Below, piece by piece: positions 12,601 through 21,600 of a DNA stretch of 64,000 bases (the first letter of the stretch is position 1; every line of letters starts with the position of its first letter). Below the pieces are notes generated by a model, which had not been told where the DNA came from, searched no databases, and saw nothing but the letters and a program-made list of their open reading frames with translations. This DNA comes from Adineta steineri (Eukaryota; Rotifera; Eurotatoria; Adinetida; Adinetidae), in the NCBI GenBank assembly GCA_905250115.1, contig CAJNOI010000279.1, positions 27,746 through 91,745 of the forward strand, written 5' to 3'. Made by a program: the position numbers and the translations under genes.

Positions 12601-15048
12601 CGTCATCATCTCTGTCAGCTAACAGTCTTCATCGTTCAACGACATCATCATCATCGACTCATCATCCAACAATTTCCTATGAATCAACTTTACCTCCTAA
12701 ACCTCAAACGAGTACTTGCGACAAGGTATAAAAATATTTACAAAAATAAATAAATAAAAGCTCTCTTATTCTTCTTTTTGCGTGCAAATGTATATGCAGG
12801 ATGAGGATACGAATCTCTCTGTTAGAAGTTTTCTGCGAGCAGCAATCAAATATGCTATATCTTTCTTTATGTATTATATACTATATTTTGTTTGTAATTT
12901 GTGTTCTTTCCTCATATTTCAATTTCTGTGTGTATTTTCTCAATTTGCAAAAAATAAACAATAATGTATGTGTATGTCATTGTGTGGTTTTGTTTTATTT
13001 CTTTTTTTTTCTCTTTTTCTTCTGCTCGCTCCGCGTTCTATATAGCAGCTCACACAAACATGTTGTTTTATTTCTTCTTTTTTTTTCTCTCATTTTTTCT
13101 CTGTTATTTTTGTTCCGACAAAATATTAATGATGATCAATTAAAATATGAGATTGAATGAAATTACATTTCGAAAAAACAAAGAAAAAAAAAGATAAATA
13201 TATATATTATAAAACTAAATGTTTTCAATACAGCAATGATGATCTGTTGGTAAAAATGACCTTGATTATTTCCAGGGAGATACAAAAAAAGTGATACTGT
13301 TTAAACATATATATAGATATATATATCATGTAATCGTTCGTACCATATTTATCTTTCTGTTGTGTCTGTAGATTCGCTCGATATCGTATCTGTGTTTTTG
13401 TTATTGTTTTTCTTCTTAATGTTTATACGTATCCGTATATTTGTGGATAAAATTTCGTTGTTATTATTTTATTCATATTCTTCTTTTTTTTTATAGCGTC
13501 TTAGTGGTGTTTTACGCCATTGTGGACCTGAATTGAATATATCTGTACATGAAAGAAATGTTTTTCTTGGTCAATCACTACTTCTTCAAGGTCATGTAAT
13601 TGGTGATCCACGTCCAGCTATTGTTTGGCGACATCCACGTGGTCATACATTAGTTGATGATGGTGTTAATATTCATACACATTATGGAGAAGATGGAATT
13701 ATTTATTTACAAGTATACATATACACATATATAAGGTTAAATATAATGAATTCTATTTATTTTTAGCTTCTTAGTGTATCTATACAAGATGCTGGTATAT
13801 ACGAATGTATAGCTACAAGTTCTCGAGGAACTGTTTCACAACAAATACATGTTCAAGTCAAAGGTAAATTAATCGAACTTATATAGATAAGAACAAAAAA
13901 ACAATGGAAATTTTTTAGATTCAAATGATTATCATAAACTTGAACAAGTTCGATGGTCATCAAAATATGTACCAAATGAATATCGTGAATTGAATGAAAT
14001 AGCAAGGTAAATAATCATATTTCGAATATTTTACTTTTTTATTCATTATATATTGCATAGAGGACGTCATTCCATAGTTCGTCAATGTATTCATATATCA
14101 TCCGGTGATGTCTGTGCGATAAAATTAATATCAAAAAAATTTATTTCACATGAACGAGCTTTACATGAATATGCTCTTGTTTCATCAATTCGTCATAATT
14201 CTATAATAAGAGTTTTTCAATTTATTGAAACCAATACATTTTCAATCATTATTTCCGAATTGTATGATTATTCTATTAGTTTCGAAGAAATTTTTTTACA
14301 TTTATTTATTTCTATAGAATATCCGGTGGACGTTTATTGGATTATCTTTGTTTACAATCAATAATAATTGAACAAAAAATAGCAAAATATATACGACAAT
14401 TATTAGATGCATTAAATTATTTACATCATTCAAGAATTGTTCATTTAGATCTACAAGTATGCATATATTTGTATATCGAATTTAAAAAATATAGATTTTG
14501 TTTTAGCCGGAAAATCTTCTGATTAATATTGAATATGATCAAATCAAATTATGTGATTTTGGTGATTCAATTCGTTTATCAAACATGAGATATGTTCATC
14601 GTATGAATGGAAATATTGAATTTGCAGCACCGGAATTAATTAATGGAAATACTCCTGTTCATTATAAAACAGATATATGGTCAGTTGGAGGTATTTTATA
14701 TACATTATTATCGGGTCTTTCACCATTTCTTGATGAAACTGATGAACAAACATGTGCAAATATAATGAATATTGATTTTAATTTTCCAGAAACTTTATTT
14801 CCGTGTACATTTCAATCAGCAATAGATTTAATTGAAAAAATATTTGTTCGTGAACCAAAGTAAGATTTCATTTTCCTCATAATAATAATATTTATTGAAT
14901 TAATTAACTATTTAACAGTAATCGTCCGTCAGCAAGTGAATGTTTAGAAAATGAATGGTTTCATCGTGCTGGTCAATATCAAATTTCAACAACTAATTTA
15001 AATAATTTTATTGAACGAAGAAAATCTCAAGTGAAAAGTCTCAATTAA
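613..15048 (+). CDS. TRIO/KALRN-like: Trio/Kalirin-type RhoGEF kinase (SH3-DH-PH-SH3-Ig-kinase)
   Basis: Activates Rho-family GTPases by nucleotide exchange. Exons: 613-1425, 4235-4604, 4833-4923, 4982-5186, 5249-5299, 6638-6877, 8479-8855, 8916-8982, 9045-9157, 9215-9278, 9332-9418, 10459-10893, 10952-11132, 11267-11300, 11921-12725, 13497-13712, 13767-13863, 13919-14006, 14061-14261, 14318-14456, 14507-14859, 14919-15048 (1718 aa, phases consistent). Domains in order: Ser/Gln-rich start; SH3 (TVLDDYTARSSQELSVSKGQ); DH from 8916 (ELIETEKEYVKDL, LLIKPVQRIMRYQLLLKE); PH to about 11300; second SH3 (ARCLYHYNAIKEDEICV); Ig domain 13497-13863; kinase with AIK, HLDLQPEN, CDFG and APE motifs. This is the order of the C-terminal half of vertebrate Trio/Kalirin, so Sec14, spectrin repeats and GEF1 may lie before the window and 613 may be an internal or alternative start. 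The catalytic-loop Lys is Gln. The middle exons 5249-5299 and 6638-6877 are the least certain. Confidence 0.85.
1426..4234 (+). other. Long intron of the RhoGEF kinase gene
   Basis: About 2.8 kb of AT-rich intron between the N-terminal exon and the first SH3 exon. It holds simple repeats (GA tract near 1505-1525, TA tracts near 2037-2055 and 4051-4100). I see no domain-bearing reading frame on either strand. Confidence 0.6.
6106..6177 (+). CDS. Candidate alternative first coding exon of the RhoGEF kinase gene
   Basis: An ATG at 6106 opens 24 codons (MPRLPWTKKYKLLPS...) rich in Lys and Trp, ending in a good donor (gtaagt at 6178). The frame is phase 0 and joins the exon at 6638. TAA at 6100-6102 is in frame just upstream, so this exon cannot be read through from upstream in this frame and would serve as an alternative start. 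Internal promoters are well known in vertebrate KALRN and TRIO. Transcript evidence is needed. Confidence 0.4.
6878..8478 (+). other. Intron region with a possible alternative exon ending at 8372
   Basis: Mostly low-complexity AT-rich sequence. An open frame running to 8372 (ending ...PIEDDSVIARLVQHV) stops at a strong donor (gtaagc at 8373) in phase 0 with the exon at 8479, so it looks like a real exon. Its 5' edge is unresolved: there is no in-frame ATG, and the best-looking acceptor (ag at 8216-8217) needs a phase-1 partner while the upstream exon ends in phase 0. A phase-0 acceptor at 8251-8252 has a poor pyrimidine tract. Confidence 0.35.
9419..10458 (+). other. 1.04-kb intron inside the DH domain
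   Basis: Interrupts the DH domain between ...SEYHDYFE and EIRKKLGQ. It is far longer than the roughly 55-bp introns on either side. I see no coding potential and no repeat structure that I recognise. Confidence 0.6.
11629..11725 (+). CDS. Alternative terminal exon giving a kinase-less RhoGEF isoform
   Basis: The exon ending at 11300 stops in phase 2 (GA). It can join either 11921 (GAG CAA GAT...) and continue to SH3-Ig-kinase, or this exon after the acceptor at 11627-11628. Here it reads about 32 residues (ELLSWELPEWRQSVRRRFAT...) and stops at TGA 11723-11725. The product would end just after the PH domain, much as the short Kalirin-7 and Trio-D forms of vertebrates do. Both acceptors keep the frame; use is inferred. 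Confidence 0.5.
12726..13496 (+). other. Intron between second SH3 and Ig exons
   Basis: About 770 bp of pyrimidine-rich and AT-rich intron. Open frames here are low-complexity (Phe/Leu/Tyr-rich) and I do not consider them coding. Confidence 0.6.
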
Positions 15049-15251
15049 TTCCATCATTGAAATATAGTTTCATTTTTTGTTTGTTCAGTCTGATAAATTC
15101 TTCATGTTTTTTTGTTCTTCTGATGTGAATTTGTATGTGCGTGTGTGCAATTATTCTTCTATATTCTTATCATTATTATTATTGTTGTTGTTAAATGAAC
15201 AAGTTTTCTTAATCTTCTTTATATTTAATATTCTAGAGAAAAACAAAAATC

Positions 15252-16092
15252 ATGTTTGTTCGTATTTGTCTTCTTGCTATTATTATTAGCTGTATTCAAG
15301 CGCAAATTGAACTTACTTTACCACCATTACCGTATGCATATGATGCAATTGAACCAGTTCTTTCTAAACATTTAATGCAATTACATCATGATAAACATCA
15401 TCAAATATATACAACTGAAACAAATAAAATCCTTAAACAAATGTATAATGATGAAAAAGGTAGTAAAGAATTAAAAGACTTAACAAAACAACCAATTGAA
15501 TTCATACTTTCTCATGTTCAATATTTACCTGAAATATATCAAGTCGGTTTGAAACAATATGGTGGTGGTTATCTTAATCATAAGCTTTTCTTTTCAATGT
15601 TACAAACACCAACTGCTACAGCTGATGAAAATAAACCAACAGGTCCATTATTTGTAGCAATTGAAAAAGTCTTTGGTTCATTTGATAAATTCAAACAAGT
15701 ATTTACTGATGTATCACTTGAAGTTTTTGGTTCTGGTTGGGTTTGGCTTTATATTGATGATCAAACTAAACAAATTAATTACAGTTTTGCAGCTAATCAA
15801 GATAACCCGTAAATAAAATATATTAAATAATATTATAATGAATAATAATTTCAATTTTAGAATTATGTTCAATAAAAATCATGTTGTTCTTTTGGGTATT
15901 GATCTTTGGGAACATGGTTTGTATAGAACTATTAATCTATAAGAAATTTTTATCTTTATTCTTTCTTTAGCTTATTACCCAGTTTATGAAAATCGTCGTA
16001 GTGAATATGTTGATAACTTTTGGCGTATTATCAATTGGTCTTTTGTTTCTCAACTTTATACTGAAGGCATTGCTAAACATACTGATCTTTAA
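15252..16092 (+). CDS. Secreted Mn/Fe superoxide dismutase, copy 1
   Basis: Converts superoxide to hydrogen peroxide and oxygen. Exons 15252-15808, 15861-15916, 15971-16092 (244 aa). The first 18 or so residues (MFVRICLLAIIISCIQAQ) are a typical signal peptide, so the enzyme should enter the secretory pathway and not mitochondria. Metal ligands of the Mn/Fe family are in place: first His in LMQLHHDKHHQIY, His in GGGYLNHKLFF, Asp and His in DLWEHAYY. The second-sphere Tyr34 position and the Mn-type Gln (AANQDNP) are kept. The usual GGGH is GGGY. It lies immediately upstream of a close copy that shares its leader sequence and intron positions. Confidence 0.92.
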
Positions 16093-16206
16093 ACAACGAA
16101 TATTCTTCGTTTTATGAACTATTCCGGTGCTTACTGTCGATTTTATGTTTTATCTTTCTTTTTTATATGTTTCTAAAACATTTTGTGATAAGTTCGATCT
16201 TTCTAA

Positions 16207-16285
16207 TAAAAACAAAAAAACTTAAATAAATAAAGTGTTTCTTAATCTTCTTTATATTTAATATTCTAGAGAAAAAACAAAAATC
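16207..16285 (+). promoter_or_regulatory. Junction between SOD copies: poly(A) signals then 3' splice acceptor
   Basis: About 190 bp separate the SOD1 stop from the SOD2 ATG. AATAAA-type motifs are followed by a stretch ending in attctag and then about 20 bp to the ATG. The last 45 bp are nearly identical to the 45 bp before SOD1 (15207-15251), so the duplicated unit includes the acceptor. It could be a 5'UTR intron end or a trans-splice acceptor. Confidence 0.45.
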
Positions 16286-17189
16286 ATGTTTATTCGTATT
16301 TGTTTTCTTGCTATTATTATTAGCTGTATTCAAGCGCAAATTGAACTTACTTTACCAGCATTACCTTATGCATATGATGCGCTTGAACCAGTTCTTTCCG
16401 AACATTTAATGCAATTACATCATGATAAACATCTTCAAACATATACAACTGGAGCTAATAAACTACTTAAAAGAATGTATGATGATGAAAACAGTAGTAA
16501 TGAATTAAAAGGATTAACTAATCAATCAATTGAATTCATTCTTTCTCATATTCAATATTTACCTGAAATATATCAAGTCGGATTGAAACAATATGGTGGT
16601 GGTTATCTTAATCATAAACTTTTCTTTTCAACGTTACAAAAACCAACTGCTACAGCTGATGAAAATAAACCAACTGGTCCATTACTGAAAGCAATTGAAA
16701 AAGCTTTTGATTCATTTGATAAATTTAAACAAATATTTACTGATGTATCACTTGAAGTTTTTGGTTCGGGATGGGTTTGGCTTTATATTGATGCTTATAC
16801 TAAAGAACTTAATTATAGTTTTGCATCTAATCAAGAGAATCCGTAAATAAAAAATATTAAATAAATTTATATTAAATAATAATTTCAATTTTAGAATTAT
16901 GTTCAATAAAAATCATATTACTCTTTTGGGTATTGATCTTTGGGAACATGGTTTGTAGATAATTATTGGTCTATAAGATTTTTTTATTTTTACTTTTTCT
17001 TTAGCTTATTATCCAGTTTATGAAAATCGTCGTAGTGAATATGTTGATAACTTTTGGCGTATTATCAATTGGCCTTTTGTTTCTCAGCTTTATACTGAAG
17101 GCGTTGCTAAACAGACTGACGACATTGATAAAGAAACTGACGGCATTGTTAAACATACTGGAGGCTGTCCTATGCATGCTGGTATCTAA
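16286..17189 (+). CDS. Secreted Mn/Fe superoxide dismutase, copy 2
   Basis: Tandem duplicate of the preceding gene with the same three-exon plan: 16286-16842, 16895-16950, 17005-17189 (265 aa). The signal peptide (MFIRICFLAIIISCIQAQ), His/His/Asp/His metal ligands, Tyr34 position and Gln (SNQENP) are all conserved. One conserved second-sphere-region His is Leu (LHHDKHLQTY). After the shared ...QLYTEG the protein has a C-terminal extension absent from copy 1 (KQTDDIDKETDGIVKHTGG then CPMHAGI). Upstream and intron sequences are also similar between copies, which suggests a fairly recent duplication or gene conversion. Confidence 0.92.
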
Positions 17190-17372
17190 ATAACGAATAT
17201 TCTTCGTTTTATGAACTATTCCGGTGCTTATTGTTGATTTTATATTTTGTCTTTCTTTTTTATATGTTTTTAAAACATATTGTGATAAGTTTGATCTTTC
17301 TAATAAAAGCAAAAAAAAACTAAAATAAATAAAGTCAGATCAAAGATAGAAAATTTTTCTTCCAGAATAAAG

Positions 17373-19460
17373 ATGAAACGACTTGGTATTGTTTGGTTTC
17401 GCGATGATCTACGATTACATGATAATGAAGTAGGTTCTTATTTGTTTTATTTCTTATAGTAAATGATATTTATCTATTTCTACAGACGCTCGCATGGGCT
17501 CATATGAATAACGATTATGTTATTCATATATATTGTTTTGATCCACGCCAAATAACAGCTAAAACATACAAATGTGATTTTGTTAAAACTGATAAATATC
17601 GATTAAAATTTCTTATTGAAACAATTGAAGATCTCAATACATCATTAATCAATAAAGGAAGGTTTGCATAAGATTTAATCATTTTTCATAGAAGATGTTA
17701 ATAATCTTATTCTATATAGTGGTCTTTTGACTTATCGCGATACACCAGAAAATGTTCTTACTCAATTGATTGAACAATTTAAAAATATTTTCGAAATAAC
17801 AATTGCTTTTCAACAACAAGTTACACAAGAAGAAACAGATGTTGAAAAAACAATTCGTCAATTGACTATCGATAATACTATACATGTGAAAGAATTTTGG
17901 ACATTAACATTATATCATCCTGATGATTTACCATATAATAATCCAAAAGCGTATGTTATTTATACGATCTTTTTCTCTCATTATTAAAATGTGTTTTTTA
18001 CCTCAATAGATTTCCAGATGTTTATACACAACTCCGAGTAGCACTCGAAAAACAAGGTGTACGAGTACGACGTTTAATTAATATTCCGGATACTTTTAAA
18101 CCATTGCCTGATGGTATTATCTCAACACCTGTACCAAAGTTGTCAGATTATGGATACTCAAGTATGAAATATTCTGCTTTGCTATTCATTTGTTAGCAGT
18201 AATTTTCTCTTGTAGATGAAACTATACATACAAATAGTGTATTTACATTACAAGGTGGTGAATCATCTGGTCTTACTCATCTACATAACTATATTTGGAA
18301 TAAAAATTTAATTAAATCGTATAAAGAAACACGAAATAGTTTAACTGGTCCAGAAAATTCAACGAAATTCTCACCATGGTTTGTAAAAATCTATTTGAAA
18401 ACATGAATATACTTGATTGAATACGTATATTAGGTTATCAAATGGATCATTATCTCCTCGAAAAATTTTTTTTGAAATTAAAAAATATGAAAATGAACAA
18501 AATATACATGATGCTGGATATTGGATTATATTTGAATTACTTTGGCGTGATTTTTTTAAATTTATTGCAATGAAATATGGTACACGACTTTTCTATGGAC
18601 GTGGTCTTAAATTAGAACCATATATATGGAAACATGATTTAAAGCCATTTGAAGCATGGAGAAGTATATAATCATTATTGGAAAAAACAAACTACTATTA
18701 AATATTTATTTGTTTTCTTTCATAGCTGGTAATACTGGTATTCCATTTGTTGATGCTAATATGCGTGAGATTATGGCTACAGGTTGGATGTCAAATAGAG
18801 GAAGACAAAATGTTGCAAGTTTTCTTACGAAAGATCTTGGTATTGATTGGCGGTGAGTTTTTTTTTTGATTAATAAAAAATATTTTTTCAATATATTATA
18901 GATATGGAGCAGTATGGTTTGAATCGATTCTAGTAAATTTTTCTTTTCTCAGTTACTTATTTAAATCAATTAATTTCTATTTGAATTTAGATTGATCATG
19001 ATGTTTGTTCAAACTATGGAAACTGGATATATGTTGCTGGTGTGGGAACTGATCCAAGAGAAAATCGACATTTTAATGTAGTTAAACAAGGATTTGATTA
19101 TGATCCTAATGTATGATGATATTATTAATAATCTAATGTAATAAATTATATTGTTATAGGGTATCTTTGTACGAATATGGTGTCCTGAATTAGCTCGATT
19201 ACCAAATGAATATATTCAAACACCATGGTTAGCACCAGCTCATATTCTCAAAGAAGCAGGTTTAGAGCTTGGAGTTAATTATCCTCGACCAATTATAATT
19301 GTGCCACAATGGAATCAACAAGTAAATTTTTATATTAATATATATGTATATATGTATTTATATTTTTTAGTTTCAAAATCGTCGAAAATCAATACAAAAT
19401 CAACATCATACACAACAACGTGGCATAAACTTTTATTTTAAAAATCATGAAAAACGATAA
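17373..19460 (+). CDS. CRY-DASH: Cryptochrome DASH (photolyase/cryptochrome family)
   Basis: FAD flavoprotein of the CRY-DASH class; members repair cyclobutane pyrimidine dimers, mainly in single-stranded DNA, using blue light, and may also signal. Eleven exons: 17373-17429, 17486-17661, 17720-17950, 18010-18161, 18216-18378, 18434-18663, 18726-18852, 18902-18932, 18991-19110, 19160-19321, 19371-19460 (512 aa, phases consistent). Family marks: start [39 protein letters not shown], the FAD-binding run from [20 protein letters not shown] to [16 protein letters not shown], and [18 protein letters not shown]. The tail is short and basic. It begins 184 bp after SOD2, with AATAAA motifs and an acceptor (ag at 17364-17365) 7 bp before the ATG. 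Confidence 0.93.
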
Positions 19461-20219
19461 TAACATTTGATGATTATATTGTTAACTCTTATCTATTTAA
19501 TTATTTATTGGTTTTTGTTTCTTTTTATCTTACTGGTAGTTTGAATATTTAAAAATAAATTGGTGAAAAATCTTATTAATTCACATTTAAAAAAAATGAT
19601 TAAAACTCAATTCATTCCTATTGGTCAGACATGCTGTAGATTCATACAAAAAGAAATTTTTACAATTGATTCACAGTTTCACATTTTAGCTTTGATAAAT
19701 AATATGATTTTTTCTTATTCTTAATGTAAATGACAAATCAGGTAAAATCGATTATGATTAAATAATATATATACGCAGGTCTACACAAACGGTGGAAAAA
19801 TGCTTTCGGAACATGTTCACGCGTTCTGGGTTGTCAGGAGTAATTATTGTAAACGATTCACAAAAAATATCAAATTAATGTTCTTCTTTAAACCAAGATT
19901 ACACTTTGACCAGTGTATTTTCGAGTTTATTTATAACAAAATGATACAATTAATGTTTAGATAGACAAAAAATGATAACTGTCATAATAATATACATAAA
20001 AACAATAAATAGCAAAATGAAAGTACACGAAAACTATAGCCATAGAAGTTCGCAACAAAAGATAAACAAAAAAAACTTTAGTTCCATATCATAATCAAAT
20101 GAAAAAAGATAAAAGATATCAAGTTCATGAAATGACAAACAAAACAAGACTAAGCACATTATATCTTATTAATATTCATAAAAATATACAAATATTTTAC
20201 CTTGAGAAATTATTTGAGT

Positions 20220-20700
20220 TCACATAGTGTTATCTCCATACTCTATTGATTCTGCATCAATATTAAGATCACTATCATTATCTAATGTTAACACACCTAT
20301 TTGTTTTTTACTTTCCATTTTCCAAAAACAAAACTAAGAGGTGAATGTATCAATGACATTATTAAAGAAAGCTTATGATTGCTTTTCTCGATAACTATGA
20401 CCGCGTCGTTGATTACCTCTAATAATTTTTCCTTCGTTATTCCAAAAACCAATAATTTTATCATCATCATCATAGAAGAAAGCAGCTTGAACTCCAGATA
20501 AAGAATTAGCTGCACGTCATGAGAATAATGTTGTAATGTAGGTTGTTCACCTTTGATTTTTTTTCTGTACTTTCACTGGTTTCTTCATGTTTACGATCAA
20601 TAATTTCTTATTTGGAAAATAATTCATTAATCAAGTTTTTCATAAGGCAAGCTGGAGTTGAAGGTAATGGAATAGTCAATAAACTTCAACCATTATATTT
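20220..20700 (-). pseudogene. Decayed unrecognised gene (probable pseudogene)
   Basis: On the minus strand three protein-like blocks line up. Block 1 (about 20690-20560) includes PSTPACLMKNLINELFSK, broken by a stop and followed by an acidic/Lys-rich stretch. Block 2 (about 20519-20390) includes SGVQAAFFYDDDDKIIGFWN and RGNQRRGHSYREK; a GT..AG pair could splice it to block 1. Block 3 (about 20330-20220) includes MESKKQIGVLTLDNDSD and ends in TGA. Stops break blocks 1 and 2. I do not recognise the family. The composition is protein-like and unlike the surrounding AT-rich noise. Confidence 0.35.
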
Positions 20701-21151
20701 CTAAGATGTACGAATTATTAGAGAATTAGTACAGAATAATTTACAATTATTGAAAGTATAACAGGTGGTTCGTTCGGTGTTTGACACTAAAATAGAAATG
20801 AGAATTTATGTTATTACTGCACTGATTATGCTTAATATATAATTATACTTCTGAATAATTTTTTTAAGGAAAAGTTGAAGTCACACGGGAAAAATAATCG
20901 ATCATCTGAAAAATAGACATGATGTTAGGTTTATTCATCAACTAAACCAAACATTTAAATAGAATCCATGTATAAAAAAAATTATGATATATTTATCTAG
21001 AATATAAGAATCATTAAATATCCTAAAAAAAATACGAAGTTTTTTAGAAAGAGTTCTGTAAAATTCAAGTTATAAATGCTCTCTATTGTGGCTACCATTT
21101 TTCATCATATAATTTATTAATGTTCTCTATGAGGAAGATAAGAACGTAATA

Positions 21152-21250
21152 AATGCGTTCCGAACGAACGCCCTCTACTAAACGAATTTTCAACACGTAC
21201 AGAATGCGTTCCGAACGCGTTTTAATTCGTTCATACGTTCGGAAGGCGTT
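21152..21250. repeat. CpG-rich short repeat cluster
   Basis: AATGCGTTCCGAACG occurs at 21152-21166 and again at 21203-21217, 51 bp apart. A related inverted form (CGTTCGGAAGGCGTT) is at 21236-21250. The core TTCGGAA/TTCCGAA is palindromic. The block stands out in CpG content from AT-rich surroundings and may be a transposon end or a small satellite. Confidence 0.5.
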
Positions 21251-21600
21251 TTCACTCCGTTTGTCTCGAGCTGGGATATATCTAAGATCTTCAATAAAAT
21301 AAACTGTTGGAGATACTTATATACATTTGGCAAAGTAGATATTTTCATATATGAAAAACCATCTTGAGAATGAGTGCGTGTCGGTGTGGTTGTTATAATC
21401 TTTTCATACTCACACCAATACCCTCATCCACTCTCGAAATAAAAAATATTTTCTTTAATAAAATTGTTGCTATTCTTTGACTATATTTCCATTTATTTAT
21501 AACAATTATTCTTGTTTAGATTTAATTTTATTATGTTTTCCTCAACTAATTAAAATGTGAGATTGTATAATATAAAATCTAAACTTTAATAAGAAATCAA

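Larger units (their letters stand above)
19461..21600. other. Gene-poor stretch with a decayed gene and CpG-rich repeats
   Basis: Between CRY-DASH and the ART gene. Apart from the minus-strand gene relic at 20220-20700 and the repeat cluster at 21152-21250 I see nothing supportable. The last 340 bp should hold the promoter of the ART gene. Confidence 0.5.

Noticed and set aside
17001..17312. 103-codon minus-strand frame over SOD copy 2
   Set aside because: Antisense of a well-supported exon and 3'UTR; no protein-like features.
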